Origin: an uncultured Paracoccaceae bacterium
GTDB taxonomy: Bacteria; Pseudomonadota; Alphaproteobacteria; Rhodobacterales; Rhodobacteraceae
Reading direction: 5' to 3'
Length of the DNA stretch: 64,000 bases
Assembly (NCBI GenBank): GCA_943787785.1
Contig: CALSNT010000020.1
Location: forward strand, 7,501 to 71,500
The position numbers and the translations under genes are program-made. Positions within the stretch are counted from its first letter, which is position 1, and the number at the start of each line of letters is the position of its first letter. The notes under the pieces were generated by a model. The model was not told the origin of the DNA, made no database searches, and saw only the letters and a list, made by a program, of their open reading frames with translations. Shown here one piece after another: positions 53,055 through 62,142 of the stretch.

Positions 53055-55502
53055 TCACACCTTCACCCGTTCACTTTTCGGATCATACATCGGCTTTAGT
53101 GAAGCCGTGGCCGCGACGCGCGTTCCGGCCACGTCGATCTCGTAGCTGGAGGTCAAAACCGTCGCCGCGTCCTCGCCCTTGCAGGGCACCCAGCCGAGGC
53201 CGACCGCCGCGCCCAGCGTGTGTCCATAGCTGCCAGTGGACAGGTATCCCACGACCTGCCCGTCCCTTAGGATCGGCTCGTTGTGATAGAGCAGCGGTTC
53301 GGGGTCAGTCAGCAGAAACTGGACAAGCCGCTGGTTCATGCCTGCTTCACGTTTTTTCGCTACCGCGTCGGCACCGATATAGCCGGTTTTGTCCTTTGGC
53401 ACAGCAAAGCCCAGCCCGGCTTCGATCACGTGATCTTCGGGCGTGATGTCGTGGCCAAAGTGACGGAAGGCCTTCTCGGTGCGACAGCTGTCCATCGCGT
53501 GAAGCCCGCAAAGGTGCAGACCGTGGTCGGCACCGGCCTCGATCAGAACCTCGCAAACATGGGCCGCCATGTCCGAAGGGACGCAGACCTCCCAGCCCAG
53601 CTCTCCGACGTAGGAAATACGGTGCACACGGGCGAGGCCCATGCCGATCTCAACCTCGCGAGCGGACCCGAAGGGCATCGCCTCATTGCTGAAATCATCC
53701 GGCGAGACCGAGGTCAGCAAGTCGCGCGCTTTCGGTCCCATGACGGCGAGCATCGCCTCGCCCGGCGTAACGTCGGTGATGACAGCCCGGTCATCGCCAA
53801 GATGGCGGCGCAGGTGGTTGTCAACGATCACGCGGGCGACCGCACCGACTGTTACCAGAAATCCGGTTTCCGAGTGGCGGATGACGGTCACGTCCGCCTC
53901 GATACCGCCGCGGCGATTAAGGAACTGCGTATAGATGATCCGTCCCGGCTCAACGTCGATCTGGTTTGCTGCAATTCGGTTCAGGAACGCGCAGGCGTCC
54001 GGGCCTTCGACCCGGATCTTACCGAAGCTCGACATGTCGTACATGCCGACATCGGTGCGCATGGCCTGGTGTTCGCGGGCGACGTTTTCGAACCATGGCT
54101 GGCGCGGCCAGCCTGCGGGGTAGTCCCGGCTCTCACCTGCAGCAGCAAACCAGTTTGCACGTTCCCAGCCGCCATTTTCACCGAAGACGGCTCCGTTAGC
54201 GTCCAATACCGCGTGCACCGGGCTGCGGCGCACGCCGCGCGCGGTTGCTTTTTGGCGGAACGGGAAATGGTCAGCGTAAAGCAGGCCGAGCGACTCGGTT
54301 ACGCGGGTCTGCAAGTAGTGGCGGTTGCGTTGAAACGGCTCGACACGTGCGATGTCAACGTCGCCCAGATCGAAGGGCATCAGCCCATCTTCCATCCACC
54401 GCGCCAAGGCCATTCCCGCACCGCCTGCCGATTGTATACCGATCGAGTTGAACCCCGCGGCGACCCAGAGGTTATCGCATTCCGGCTGCGGGCCAAGGTA
54501 ATAGGCGTTGTCGGGCGTAAAGCTTTCGGGCCCGTTGAAGAAGGTATGGATGCCCGCTTCGGCCAGCATCGGCATACGTTCGATGGCGCGTTGCAGGATC
54601 GGCTCGAAATGGTCGAAATCGGCGGGAAGCTGGTCAAATTCGAAGTCCTTCGGGATGCCGTCCAGCGCCCAGGGTTTCGAGTTCGGTTCGAAGGCGCCAA
54701 GCAGGATTTTTCCGGCGTCTTCCTTGTAATAAGCGCATTCATCCGGGACCCGCAGGACCGGCAGGGCCGTGAGATTCGGGATCGCCTCGGTCACGATGTA
54801 GAAATGTTCGCAGGCATGTAGCGGAACGGTGACGTCGGCCATCCGACCAATTTCGCGCGCCCACATGCCGCCGCAGTTCACCACATGATCAGCGGTGATC
54901 TGACCGGTCGCGCCATCTTCGGCCTGCCAATCCACACCTGTCACCCGCCGTCCGTCGCGAGCAATGCCTGTCACCGTCACGCCCTCGCGGATCATCGCGC
55001 CGTTCTTTCGCGCGCCCTTGGCCAACGCCAGGGCGATATTGGCCGGGTCGCCCTGCCCGTCCTTGGCAAGGTACACGCCACCCAGCACATCATCGGTATT
55101 CAGATGATCGTATTTGGCTTTGATCTCGCCCGGGCTGATCTCCTCGACCTCAACGTCGAAGGCCCGCGCCATCGCCGCCTGTCGGCGCAATTCCTCATGG
55201 CGCGCCTCCGTCAGGGCCACAGTCATCGATCCGTTGCGGCGCATGCCCGTTGCGACACCTGTTTCGGCCTCAAGCCCGTAGTAGAGTTCCTGCGAATATT
55301 TCGCCAAGCGGGTCATGTTCGACGACGGGCGCAGCTGCGCGATCAGACCGGCGGCATGCCATGTGGTGCCGCTGGTCAGGCGTTTGCGTTCCAGCAGAAC
55401 GATGTCTTTCCAGCCCTGTTTCGCCAAGTGATAGGCGACGGAACAGCCAATGATGCCGCCACCGATGATAACGACGCGAGCGGTCTTGGGGATCTTGGTC
55501 AT
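53055..55502 (-). CDS. FAD-dependent oxidoreductase with GcvT domain, dimethylglycine/sarcosine dehydrogenase type (copy 2)
   Basis: The 815-residue enzyme has an N-terminal DAO-type FAD domain with ARVVIIGGGIIGCSVAYHLA and TTWHAAG, where His49 is the usual site of covalent FAD. After about residue 430 comes a tetrahydrofolate-binding GcvT aminomethyltransferase region (HAVLDANGAVFGENGGWERA, YVGELGWEVCVPSDMA) with the GcvT C-terminal barrel at the end. Such enzymes oxidise N-methyl groups of glycine derivatives and pass the carbon to THF. It is the last of eight overlapping genes; its start overlaps the MDR gene. Confidence 0.9.
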   Translation of the reverse strand: MTKIPKTARVVIIGGGIIGCSVAYHLAKQGWKDIVLLERKRLTSGTTWHAAGLIAQLRPSSNMTRLAKYSQELYYGLEAETGVATGMRRNGSMTVALTEARHEELRRQAAMARAFDVEVEEISPGEIKAKYDHLNTDDVLGGVYLAKDGQGDPANIALALAKGARKNGAMIREGVTVTGIARDGRRVTGVDWQAEDGATGQITADHVVNCGGMWAREIGRMADVTVPLHACEHFYIVTEAIPNLTALPVLRVPDECAYYKEDAGKILLGAFEPNSKPWALDGIPKDFEFDQLPADFDHFEPILQRAIERMPMLAEAGIHTFFNGPESFTPDNAYYLGPQPECDNLWVAAGFNSIGIQSAGGAGMALARWMEDGLMPFDLGDVDIARVEPFQRNRHYLQTRVTESLGLLYADHFPFRQKATARGVRRSPVHAVLDANGAVFGENGGWERANWFAAAGESRDYPAGWPRQPWFENVAREHQAMRTDVGMYDMSSFGKIRVEGPDACAFLNRIAANQIDVEPGRIIYTQFLNRRGGIEADVTVIRHSETGFLVTVGAVARVIVDNHLRRHLGDDRAVITDVTPGEAMLAVMGPKARDLLTSVSPDDFSNEAMPFGSAREVEIGMGLARVHRISYVGELGWEVCVPSDMAAHVCEVLIEAGADHGLHLCGLHAMDSCRTEKAFRHFGHDITPEDHVIEAGLGFAVPKDKTGYIGADAVAKKREAGMNQRLVQFLLTDPEPLLYHNEPILRDGQVVGYLSTGSYGHTLGAAVGLGWVPCKGEDAATVLTSSYEIDVAGTRVAATASLKPMYDPKSERVKV

Positions 55503-56566
55503 GAGGTCTCCGAAGGCGGAACAAGCACCAGCTTGCCGGGGTAGCGTTTGGATTGGAAATCGTCCTGAGCCGTGGCGATATCGGCCAGGGGGTAGGTGTT
55601 GGAGATCAGTGGGCGAATGCGCCCGGCGTTGATGTGATCGACCAGGCCCTGAAAGGTGGCGCGGCTTTGGAATGTGCAGCCGAACAACGTCAGATCGTTG
55701 AGGTAGATGTCACGCAGGTCCATCGTCACCAGCGGCCCGGCAATCGCCCCGGCCACAGCGTAGCGCCCGCCGGATCGCAGGGCTTTCAGCAGGTCAGGCG
55801 TGGCATCGCCTCCAACTACGTCAATCACGGCGGTCAGGTAATTCTCGGATGCTGTCTCGTCGCGGCCAAGCACCGTGTCCGCCCCGGCCTCTCGCACAGC
55901 ATCGGCTTTGGCGGGGCTGGTAACAGCTGTCACATGCGCACCGCGCAGCTTGGCGAGTTTCACAGCCGCCATGCCGACACCACCGGACGCCCCGGTGATC
56001 AGAACTCGGTCGCTCGGATTGACGCCTGCACGAGCCAGCAGCCCCTCGGCAGTGCCGAAGGCGCAGGGCATAGCGGCAAGTTCGATGTCGGAAAGGGTCG
56101 CGTCGGTTACGTCGAACAACTGATTGGCGGGCACCATGCAGTATTCGGCGAACCCCCCGTCATAATCGGATCCGATGACGCGCAGGGCTACCGGGTTTGC
56201 AGCCGTCGGGATCGGTTGGCAGTTCTGCACGACGATGCGTTTGCCCTCCCACTCCGGGGCAACGTCATCTCCCAGTGCAATGACCCGACCGCACAGATCA
56301 CCGCCCTGAATGCGCGGGAAGGCGATTGCGCCGTTCCAGCCCCCCGTTTCGCCCACGTCGCCACTGTCGGTCGCGCCGGTCACCGCGCTGTCATACCAGC
56401 CGATCCGTGTGTTGATATCAGTATTGTTGACCCCGGCAGCCAGCACGCGAACCAGTACCTCACCTGGCCCAGGCGCGGGCACCGGCAGGTCGGTGCGATA
56501 TTCCAGCTTTTCAGGGCCTCCGTGGCCAGTCAGCACGACACCGCTCATCGTGATTGGCAGGTTCAT
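55499..56566 (-). CDS. Zinc-independent MDR oxidoreductase (quinone reductase-like)
   Basis: The 355-residue product starts at ATG 56566, overlapping the methyltransferase stop. It has the GroES-like N-terminal domain and a Rossmann loop VLITGASGGVGMAAVKLAK. The catalytic zinc ligands of alcohol dehydrogenases are missing: the Cys position reads AAGVNNTDIN and the GHE position reads GGDLCGRV. It is therefore a quinone-oxidoreductase or enoyl-reductase type member using NADPH. Its role in the operon is unclear; reduction of an activated or toxic intermediate is possible. Confidence 0.87.
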   Translation of the reverse strand: MNLPITMSGVVLTGHGGPEKLEYRTDLPVPAPGPGEVLVRVLAAGVNNTDINTRIGWYDSAVTGATDSGDVGETGGWNGAIAFPRIQGGDLCGRVIALGDDVAPEWEGKRIVVQNCQPIPTAANPVALRVIGSDYDGGFAEYCMVPANQLFDVTDATLSDIELAAMPCAFGTAEGLLARAGVNPSDRVLITGASGGVGMAAVKLAKLRGAHVTAVTSPAKADAVREAGADTVLGRDETASENYLTAVIDVVGGDATPDLLKALRSGGRYAVAGAIAGPLVTMDLRDIYLNDLTLFGCTFQSRATFQGLVDHINAGRIRPLISNTYPLADIATAQDDFQSKRYPGKLVLVPPSETS

Positions 56567-57444
56567 CGAGCACCTCCGAACCGGCGTGACAACTCCGCAA
56601 TATGGGCCGGGCCAATCTCGCAGCATCCGCCGATGATGGTCGCTCCCAAATCGACCCATTCGGAGGCGTGTTCAGCATAGGTGGTGGGGTCCAGGTCCTG
56701 GCGCGCGCTCAGCAAGTCGGCGCTGGCCATCGCCTTCTTGAAGGTCGAGGCTATCCCGGTAAATCCATTTGCATAGGCCCCGAACGGGCGCGGCTGAGTT
56801 GCCAACGTTGGCAATGCCTGCGTTACCGCTTCTGGACGGGAACAGTTTACCAGCACAGCAGCGGCGTTGTATTGATCCAGCAGTGGCAAGGCCTCCGCGA
56901 GTGGCTCACCCGAGCGCAGCTTGGTACCGTCGTCATCATCAACGCTCAGGCCCAGCCAGACCGGGATCTTGGCCTCAGCACACCCCATAAGTGCGCCCTT
57001 GGCCTGATCGACACCCGACATGGTTTCAATCAGCAGAAGATCGGCGCCGGCATGCAGAGCGACGATCTCGGCGTAAAGCTCAGCGGCTTGTTCTGGCGGC
57101 GGCGCGAAATCAGGGCGATAACTCCACCCCAACGGACCGAGCGAAGCCGCAACCAGACCGGCACCGTGCGAGTCGCGCGCCGCCAATGCCATGTCCAGCG
57201 CTTGGGTGTGGAGAGCTGCAAACTGATCCCCCAACCCCACGTCCTCAAGCCTGTCACGGTGGATGGCGTATGTGTTGGTCGTCGCAATCTCAGCCCCGGC
57301 TGCGAAAAAACTGTCGTGCACCGCGCTTACGGCTTCGGGGTGGTCGATCATTACCTGCGTTGCCCAAAGTCCGGTTGGTTTAGCGCCGGTACGGGCCAGC
57401 AGTTCCTGCCCCATGCCGCCATCGAGAATCGTGATACCACTCAC
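56563..57444 (-). CDS. Homocysteine S-methyltransferase family protein (betaine-homocysteine methyltransferase candidate)
   Basis: The 293-residue product has a GTG start overlapping the LysE stop. It is of the Pfam S-methyl_trans family: ITILDGGMGQEL at the start, FFAAGAEIATTNTY, and the zinc site formed by the Cys in AAVLVNCSRPEAV and the pair near residue 274 in IIGGCCEIGP. The family transfers methyl groups to homocysteine from S-methylmethionine, betaine or similar donors. Between two FAD/GcvT enzymes for methylated glycines, betaine is the likeliest donor. Confidence 0.88.
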   Translation of the reverse strand: MSGITILDGGMGQELLARTGAKPTGLWATQVMIDHPEAVSAVHDSFFAAGAEIATTNTYAIHRDRLEDVGLGDQFAALHTQALDMALAARDSHGAGLVAASLGPLGWSYRPDFAPPPEQAAELYAEIVALHAGADLLLIETMSGVDQAKGALMGCAEAKIPVWLGLSVDDDDGTKLRSGEPLAEALPLLDQYNAAAVLVNCSRPEAVTQALPTLATQPRPFGAYANGFTGIASTFKKAMASADLLSARQDLDPTTYAEHASEWVDLGATIIGGCCEIGPAHIAELSRRFGGAR

Positions 57445-58079
57445 TTTGCGGTTCCTTCTGCCACCAGATCGCGGCTGGCCAACAGTGTCGCTGCCGCAAT
57501 CATCAAGCAACCGCTGAGGCGGTTGATCCACACGCCGGTCATCCATGTCAGGCGACCAAGCGTCTGGCGAGCCAACGCGGCCCAGATAATTAGAATCCCT
57601 CCGTCCACCACCAGGTACGTGCCTCCAAGCACCAGCAGTTGTGGCAAAATCGGTGCACCGGGATCGATGAATTGCGGGAACAGCGCGCCAAAGAAAACGA
57701 CCGCGAAGGGATTAGCCGAGGATGTCAGGAAGCCTTGCCGGAAAAGCAGTGCGGGACGTGCGGATTGCGCGGCGGAAGGGCCACTTTCGCGTGGTTTCGA
57801 TAAGATCAGCTGCAGGCCGATCCACGCCAGATAAGCAACGCCCAGCCATTTGACCCAGACAAGAACGCTGGCCGAGGTCGCGATGATTGCGGCCAGTCCA
57901 AAGGCCGCCGCAGTCATCTGGATCGTGTTTGCGCTAAGGTCTCCGGCCACCGTCCAAAGACTGCGACGAACCCCGTGGCGCAGCGCGTTCGAGATGATCA
58001 GCAACTGGCTGGTGTCCGGCGGCGTCGCAAAGAACGCCGCCAAAGCGAGCAGATAGATCAGATAGACTTCGGCACTCAT
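57441..58079 (-). CDS. LysE-family translocator (first of two in the operon)
   Basis: The 212-residue membrane protein has six hydrophobic segments. The start VYLIYLLALAAFFATPPDTS resembles the LysE/RhtB family, which exports amino acids and derivatives. SANPFAVVFFGALFPQFID matches the conserved TNPK(A)xLFF block. The ATG at 58079 overlaps the stop of the FAD enzyme upstream, and its own stop overlaps the GTG of the methyltransferase gene. It probably exports an amino acid, such as glycine, sarcosine or methionine, released by the pathway. Confidence 0.88.
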   Translation of the reverse strand: MSAEVYLIYLLALAAFFATPPDTSQLLIISNALRHGVRRSLWTVAGDLSANTIQMTAAAFGLAAIIATSASVLVWVKWLGVAYLAWIGLQLILSKPRESGPSAAQSARPALLFRQGFLTSSANPFAVVFFGALFPQFIDPGAPILPQLLVLGGTYLVVDGGILIIWAALARQTLGRLTWMTGVWINRLSGCLMIAAATLLASRDLVAEGTAK

Positions 58080-60523
58080 GCGCGAATCCGTTCGTTCTTG
58101 GGATCCCACAGCGGCTGATCGGCCTGCACCACGGCGCGGCAGCGTTGGCCAAAGATATCAATCTCAACCTCGGTGCCTTCCGCCGCCAGATCGGCGCGGA
58201 TCATGCCCAGCGCGATCGACGCCCCGACCCGGTGGCCGTATGCCCCCGAGGTCGTTTCGCCAACGACCTCTCCGTCATGCCAGATCGTCGACATATAAGG
58301 TGCGTCCTGATCTCCAGCCTCAACTATCAGCGATGCAAATCGTTTAGTGACGCCTTGCTGCTTCTCAGCCAAAGTCGCCGCCTTGCCGGGGAAATCCTGC
58401 GGCTTGTCGAGTTTCACGAACCGGTCCAGCCCGCCTTGCAGCAACGTGTAGTCGGTGGACAGATCGCCTTTCCAGGCACGATAGCCTTTCTCGATCCGCA
58501 AGCTGTTCAGCGCGTACATCCCGAATGGCGTGGCCCCAGCGCCGATCACCGCGTCCCAGATCGCAGGCGCGTCGTCCATGGCGCAGTGAAGCTCCCAACC
58601 AAGCTCGCCTGCGAAGGAAACCCGCAGAAGGGCGCAGTCTTTCCCGGCAACCTTGGTGTCGAGCTGCGTTGTCAGCCAGCCTCTCGACAGGTCGCCATTG
58701 GTCAGCGGGTCAAGGATGTCGCGGGCCTTCGGCCCGGTTAGTAGCAGACACTCGACCTCTTTGGTGTGGTCCGTGACGGTGATCCCGTCCGGAGCGTTGC
58801 GCCACAGGTGTTCGGCGTCATGCCATTGCGCGGTGGCAGCGGTGATCAGACCAACGTCATCGTCCCCATGCACCATGCAAGACATCTCGGTCACGATTCG
58901 GCCCCGGTCGTTGGCGAAGTAAATCAGGCCGATCCGGCCGTCGTTCGGCAAGCGAGAAGCGGTCAGCCCATCGACAAACTCACGCGCACCAGGCCCTTCG
59001 ACCTTCAGGCGCGTAAACCCGGTGATTGCCAGCACACCGCAGCCGTCGCGCACTGCTTCGCATTCTTCCCTGATCCGGGCTTCCCACGGGCCAACGCGGT
59101 CCCATGTCTGGGTCGCGTCATGGCTGGTGTCGTCCCCCGGCTTGGCAAACCAGTTCGCGCGCTCCCACCCGTTGTAGGCCCCAAAGACGGCCCCGGCGTC
59201 CTGCAATCGGCTGTGCAGCGGCGACAACTTTCGGTCGCGCCCGGCGGGCCATTCGTGATGCGGGAAATGCATGGCGTATTCGTGGCCGTAAACCTCGACC
59301 GCCTTGTCGATGCAGTACTGCTGGTCGGTGTAATCGGTGTAGCGGCGCGGATCGACTGCCCACATGTCCCACTCGGTCTGACCCTCGGTGATCCATTCGG
59401 CCAGCACCTTGCCAGCCCCTCCCGACTGAGTGATGCCAAAGGTGAAGACACAAGCCTCATAGGCGTTCTTCACACCGGGCATCGGCCCGATCAGTGGCAA
59501 GCCATCAGGCGCATAGGGGATCGGACCGTTGATAACCTTGCCGACCCCGGCGGTGCCCAACAGCGGCACGCGCGCCATGGCGTCTTCCATGTACCATTCC
59601 AGACGTTCCAGATCGTCGGGGTAGAGCTGGAAGCTGAAATCCTCGGGCATCGGATCGTCGGGCGTGATCCAGTGGGCTTTGCAGTTCCGCTCATACGGAC
59701 CAAGGTTCAATCCGTATTTTTCCTGCCGCAGATAATAGGAGCTATCGACGTCGCGCAGCAGCGGCAGCTTGGCATTATTCTCGTCCGACCATTGCTTCAG
59801 CTCGGGGATTTCATCGGTCAGGAAATACTGGTGGCTCATCACCGCCATCGGGACCGTCCGCCCGCCGTAGGGCTTGAACCACTCACCCACACGCTGGGCG
59901 TAATACCCGGCGGCGTTCACCACCTTCTCACAGCGGATGTCGCCCTTGTCGGTGTGGACAATCCATTCGTCGCCGTCACGCGACACGCCGGTCGCCGGGC
60001 AGAACCGCTCAATCCGCGCACCCATTTGCCGCGCACCCTTGGCCAGTGCCTGCGTTAGCTGAGCGGGGTCAATGTCGCCATCGTCCGGGTCATAGAGGCC
60101 GCCCGCAAGATCGTGGGTCTCCATGAACGGATAGCGGTCCTTCATGTCGCTGACCTGCATCATTTCGATGTCGAGGCCCTGATACCGCCCCATGCCTCGC
60201 GCACGCTCGAACTCCAGCATCCGCTCCTTGGAATGTGCCAGCCTGACCGAGCCGGTGACGTGATAGTTCATCGGGTAGTCAACCTCATCGGCCAGCCCGC
60301 GATAAAGCTCCAGCGAATATCTTTGCAGGTTCATAACCGCCCAACTGGTTGAGAACGAAGGGCAGTTTCCGGCGGCATGCCAGGTAGAACCCGCCGTCAG
60401 TTCATTCTTTTCCAGCAGGACGCAGTCAGTCCAGCCCGCCTTGGCGAGGTGGTACAGAGCGGAAGCGCCGACCGCACCGCCACCGATGATGACCACACGG
60501 GCCGTTGTTGGGAAATCTGCCAT
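58076..60523 (-). CDS. FAD-dependent oxidoreductase with GcvT domain, dimethylglycine/sarcosine dehydrogenase type (copy 1)
   Basis: The 815-residue enzyme is colinear with the gene at 53055-55502 but clearly divergent in sequence. It has ARVVIIGGGAVGASALYHLA, STWHAAGN with His49 for covalent FAD, YHVTGSVRLAHS and GITQSGGAGKVLAEW in the DAO part, then a GcvT region (HSRLQDAGAVFGAYNGWERA, SFAGELGWELHCAMDD) and the C-terminal barrel (SGAYGHRVGASIALGMI). Two such enzymes in one operon may act on successive N-demethylations, for example dimethylglycine then sarcosine. It begins 12 bases after the LysE gene upstream. Confidence 0.9.
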   Translation of the reverse strand: MADFPTTARVVIIGGGAVGASALYHLAKAGWTDCVLLEKNELTAGSTWHAAGNCPSFSTSWAVMNLQRYSLELYRGLADEVDYPMNYHVTGSVRLAHSKERMLEFERARGMGRYQGLDIEMMQVSDMKDRYPFMETHDLAGGLYDPDDGDIDPAQLTQALAKGARQMGARIERFCPATGVSRDGDEWIVHTDKGDIRCEKVVNAAGYYAQRVGEWFKPYGGRTVPMAVMSHQYFLTDEIPELKQWSDENNAKLPLLRDVDSSYYLRQEKYGLNLGPYERNCKAHWITPDDPMPEDFSFQLYPDDLERLEWYMEDAMARVPLLGTAGVGKVINGPIPYAPDGLPLIGPMPGVKNAYEACVFTFGITQSGGAGKVLAEWITEGQTEWDMWAVDPRRYTDYTDQQYCIDKAVEVYGHEYAMHFPHHEWPAGRDRKLSPLHSRLQDAGAVFGAYNGWERANWFAKPGDDTSHDATQTWDRVGPWEARIREECEAVRDGCGVLAITGFTRLKVEGPGAREFVDGLTASRLPNDGRIGLIYFANDRGRIVTEMSCMVHGDDDVGLITAATAQWHDAEHLWRNAPDGITVTDHTKEVECLLLTGPKARDILDPLTNGDLSRGWLTTQLDTKVAGKDCALLRVSFAGELGWELHCAMDDAPAIWDAVIGAGATPFGMYALNSLRIEKGYRAWKGDLSTDYTLLQGGLDRFVKLDKPQDFPGKAATLAEKQQGVTKRFASLIVEAGDQDAPYMSTIWHDGEVVGETTSGAYGHRVGASIALGMIRADLAAEGTEVEIDIFGQRCRAVVQADQPLWDPKNERIRA

Positions 60524-60535
60524 GGGAAAGCTCCG

Positions 60536-61159
60536 TTAGTCGAGGATCAGGCGTGCCGCAAGGCCGCCAAAAAGGATCGCGGTGAGTTTGTTGAGGGCGC
60601 GGATACGGGCGCGCAAAACGTCGGCGAACAGGCCGGCCGCCGCACCCAGGCATGTTACGAAGATGAAGCCGTTGATCATGAAGATCGCACCCAGAATCAG
60701 GATTTGCATCCAGATGGGACCAATGGCCGGGACGGTGAATTGCGGGATGAAGGCAAAGATGAACAGTGCGGTTTTCGGGTTCAAAACGTTGGTGATGAAG
60801 CCGCGTCGGATGGCGGCGCGGATGCCCGGTGCGGCGCGGCCTTCAGCCAGATCGCCGCTGGCGCGCCACATCTGCACGGCCAACCAAAGCAAGTAGGCAG
60901 CCCCGGCAAAGCGGATAGCGTCATAGGCGGCGGGAACGGCCAGCAGGAAGGCCGAGATTCCGGCGGCGGCGGCCACGACGTGGACGATTATCCCAAGGTT
61001 GATCCCAATGCCCGCCGCCATGCCGACGCGCGGACCCCCGGCAATGCCGCTGGCAGTAACGAAGACAAAATCCGCCCCCGGCGTGATGTTCAGCAGCAGG
61101 CCGGCGACTACGAATGTAGCAAGCAATGCGGGGTCAAAACCGGTCAGAACGTCCCACAT
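60536..61159 (-). CDS. LysE-family translocator (second in the operon)
   Basis: The 207-residue membrane protein is of the LysE/RhtB type. The start LLATFVVAGLLLNITPGADF holds the family's TPGPD-like turn, and RRGFITNVLNPKTALFIFAF contains the conserved NPK. Its start shares one base with the stop of the GFA gene (TAATG). It is only distantly similar to the other LysE gene of the operon, so the two likely export different compounds. Confidence 0.9.
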   Translation of the reverse strand: MWDVLTGFDPALLATFVVAGLLLNITPGADFVFVTASGIAGGPRVGMAAGIGINLGIIVHVVAAAAGISAFLLAVPAAYDAIRFAGAAYLLWLAVQMWRASGDLAEGRAAPGIRAAIRRGFITNVLNPKTALFIFAFIPQFTVPAIGPIWMQILILGAIFMINGFIFVTCLGAAAGLFADVLRARIRALNKLTAILFGGLAARLILD

Positions 61160-61536
61160 TACGACTGCTCCGATTTTGGTAAGTCGTCGTTGATATCGTA
61201 ATAGTCGCCTTTGTCCGCAACGAATATGTGCCGCTCCAACGTCATGTCTGTTGATCCGTCAATTGCTCCCAGTGCGAAGCTGATGGTGTCTTCGTCGTTG
61301 GCTTTCCAGAACAGCAAAGACCCACAAGTCGGGCAGAATCCGCGCAGAGCGGCTTCGGAGGCGGCGAACCAACGCACCGGGCCAGTGATCGACAGCGCTT
61401 GCTCGGGCACATGAGCCGAGGCCCAAACATGCCCGGATTGCTTGCGACACTGGCTGCAATGGCAAACAGATGCGCCCTGCGGGTCGCCGTGAACTTCAAA
61501 ACTGGTGCCGCCGCACAGGCAGGTGCCCCTCAGCAC
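61159..61536 (-). CDS. GFA family zinc protein (formaldehyde-activating-like)
   Basis: The product has about 125 residues from the GTG at 61536, where GGGAG lies six bases upstream; a frame from 61557 lacks a site. The zinc ligands of the GFA fold are all present: CLCGG, CHCSQCRKQSG and FCPTCGSLLF. Gfa of Paracoccus was proposed to speed addition of formaldehyde to glutathione, but many relatives have other roles. In an operon that should release formaldehyde or methylene-THF from N-methyl groups, a detoxification role is reasonable. Confidence 0.88.
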   Translation of the reverse strand: MLRGTCLCGGTSFEVHGDPQGASVCHCSQCRKQSGHVWASAHVPEQALSITGPVRWFAASEAALRGFCPTCGSLLFWKANDEDTISFALGAIDGSTDMTLERHIFVADKGDYYDINDDLPKSEQS

Positions 61537-61561
61537 ATTAGTCTCCCTTTCAGCCACGGCG

Positions 61562-62131
61562 CTAATAGACTGGCGGAGCGATCACCCAGATCGCTACTGC
61601 CGGTTCGTCATAAGGGTTAGCCCAGGAATGCGCCTCGCCCCGGATGCGAAAACTGTCACCGGGGCCGAGGATATGGGTGACGTCGCCAATCGTAACGTCC
61701 AACCGGCCCGAGATCAGATAGCCAACCTCTTGCGTGGCGCGACGCACCGTTTGGCCCACCGATGATCCAGGTGCGAAGGTTGAATGCACGACTTCGAAGT
61801 CGTCGGTCAGGTCAGGCGACAGAAGCTCTTCGACCAGCCCCGCCGCCCCCGAACCTATGGCGCGGCGCGCACCGACTCGCACAACATACCCGGCCTCCTG
61901 CACAGGGGCATCAGTCTGCCCGAACAGAATTGACAGAGGCACGTCCAGTACGGTCGCAATCCGACGCAGATCGTCGATGTCGGGTGAGGACAAGTCACGC
62001 TCGATCTGGCTCATCCAGCCGACCGAGCGCCCAAGATTGCTCGCCATTCCCGTCAAGGTCAGCCCACGCGCCTTTCGCAGCGCACGAATGTCGGCGCCAA
62101 GGGTGCGATGGGTGGAGGGATCGTGGAGCAT
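61562..62131 (-). CDS. XRE-family regulator with C-terminal cupin, likely operon regulator
   Basis: The 189-residue protein has an XRE helix-turn-helix at about residues 10-65 (IRALRKARGLTLTGMASNLG, SVGWMSQIERDLSSPDI) and a cupin from about residue 115 (HSTFAPGSSVGQTVRRATQE, ILGPGDSFRIRGEAHSWANP). It opens the reverse-strand operon 25 bases before the GFA gene start. A perfect inverted repeat lies 12 bases before its own start, suggesting autoregulation in response to a pathway ligand bound by the cupin. Confidence 0.92.
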   Translation of the reverse strand: MLHDPSTHRTLGADIRALRKARGLTLTGMASNLGRSVGWMSQIERDLSSPDIDDLRRIATVLDVPLSILFGQTDAPVQEAGYVVRVGARRAIGSGAAGLVEELLSPDLTDDFEVVHSTFAPGSSVGQTVRRATQEVGYLISGRLDVTIGDVTHILGPGDSFRIRGEAHSWANPYDEPAVAIWVIAPPVY

Positions 62132-62142
62132 GGATCGGGCTT

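Noticed and set aside
53283..54821. 512-codon forward frame opposite the FAD/GcvT gene
   Set aside because: It is opposite a well-supported enzyme; composition and lack of any motif mark it as a shadow frame.
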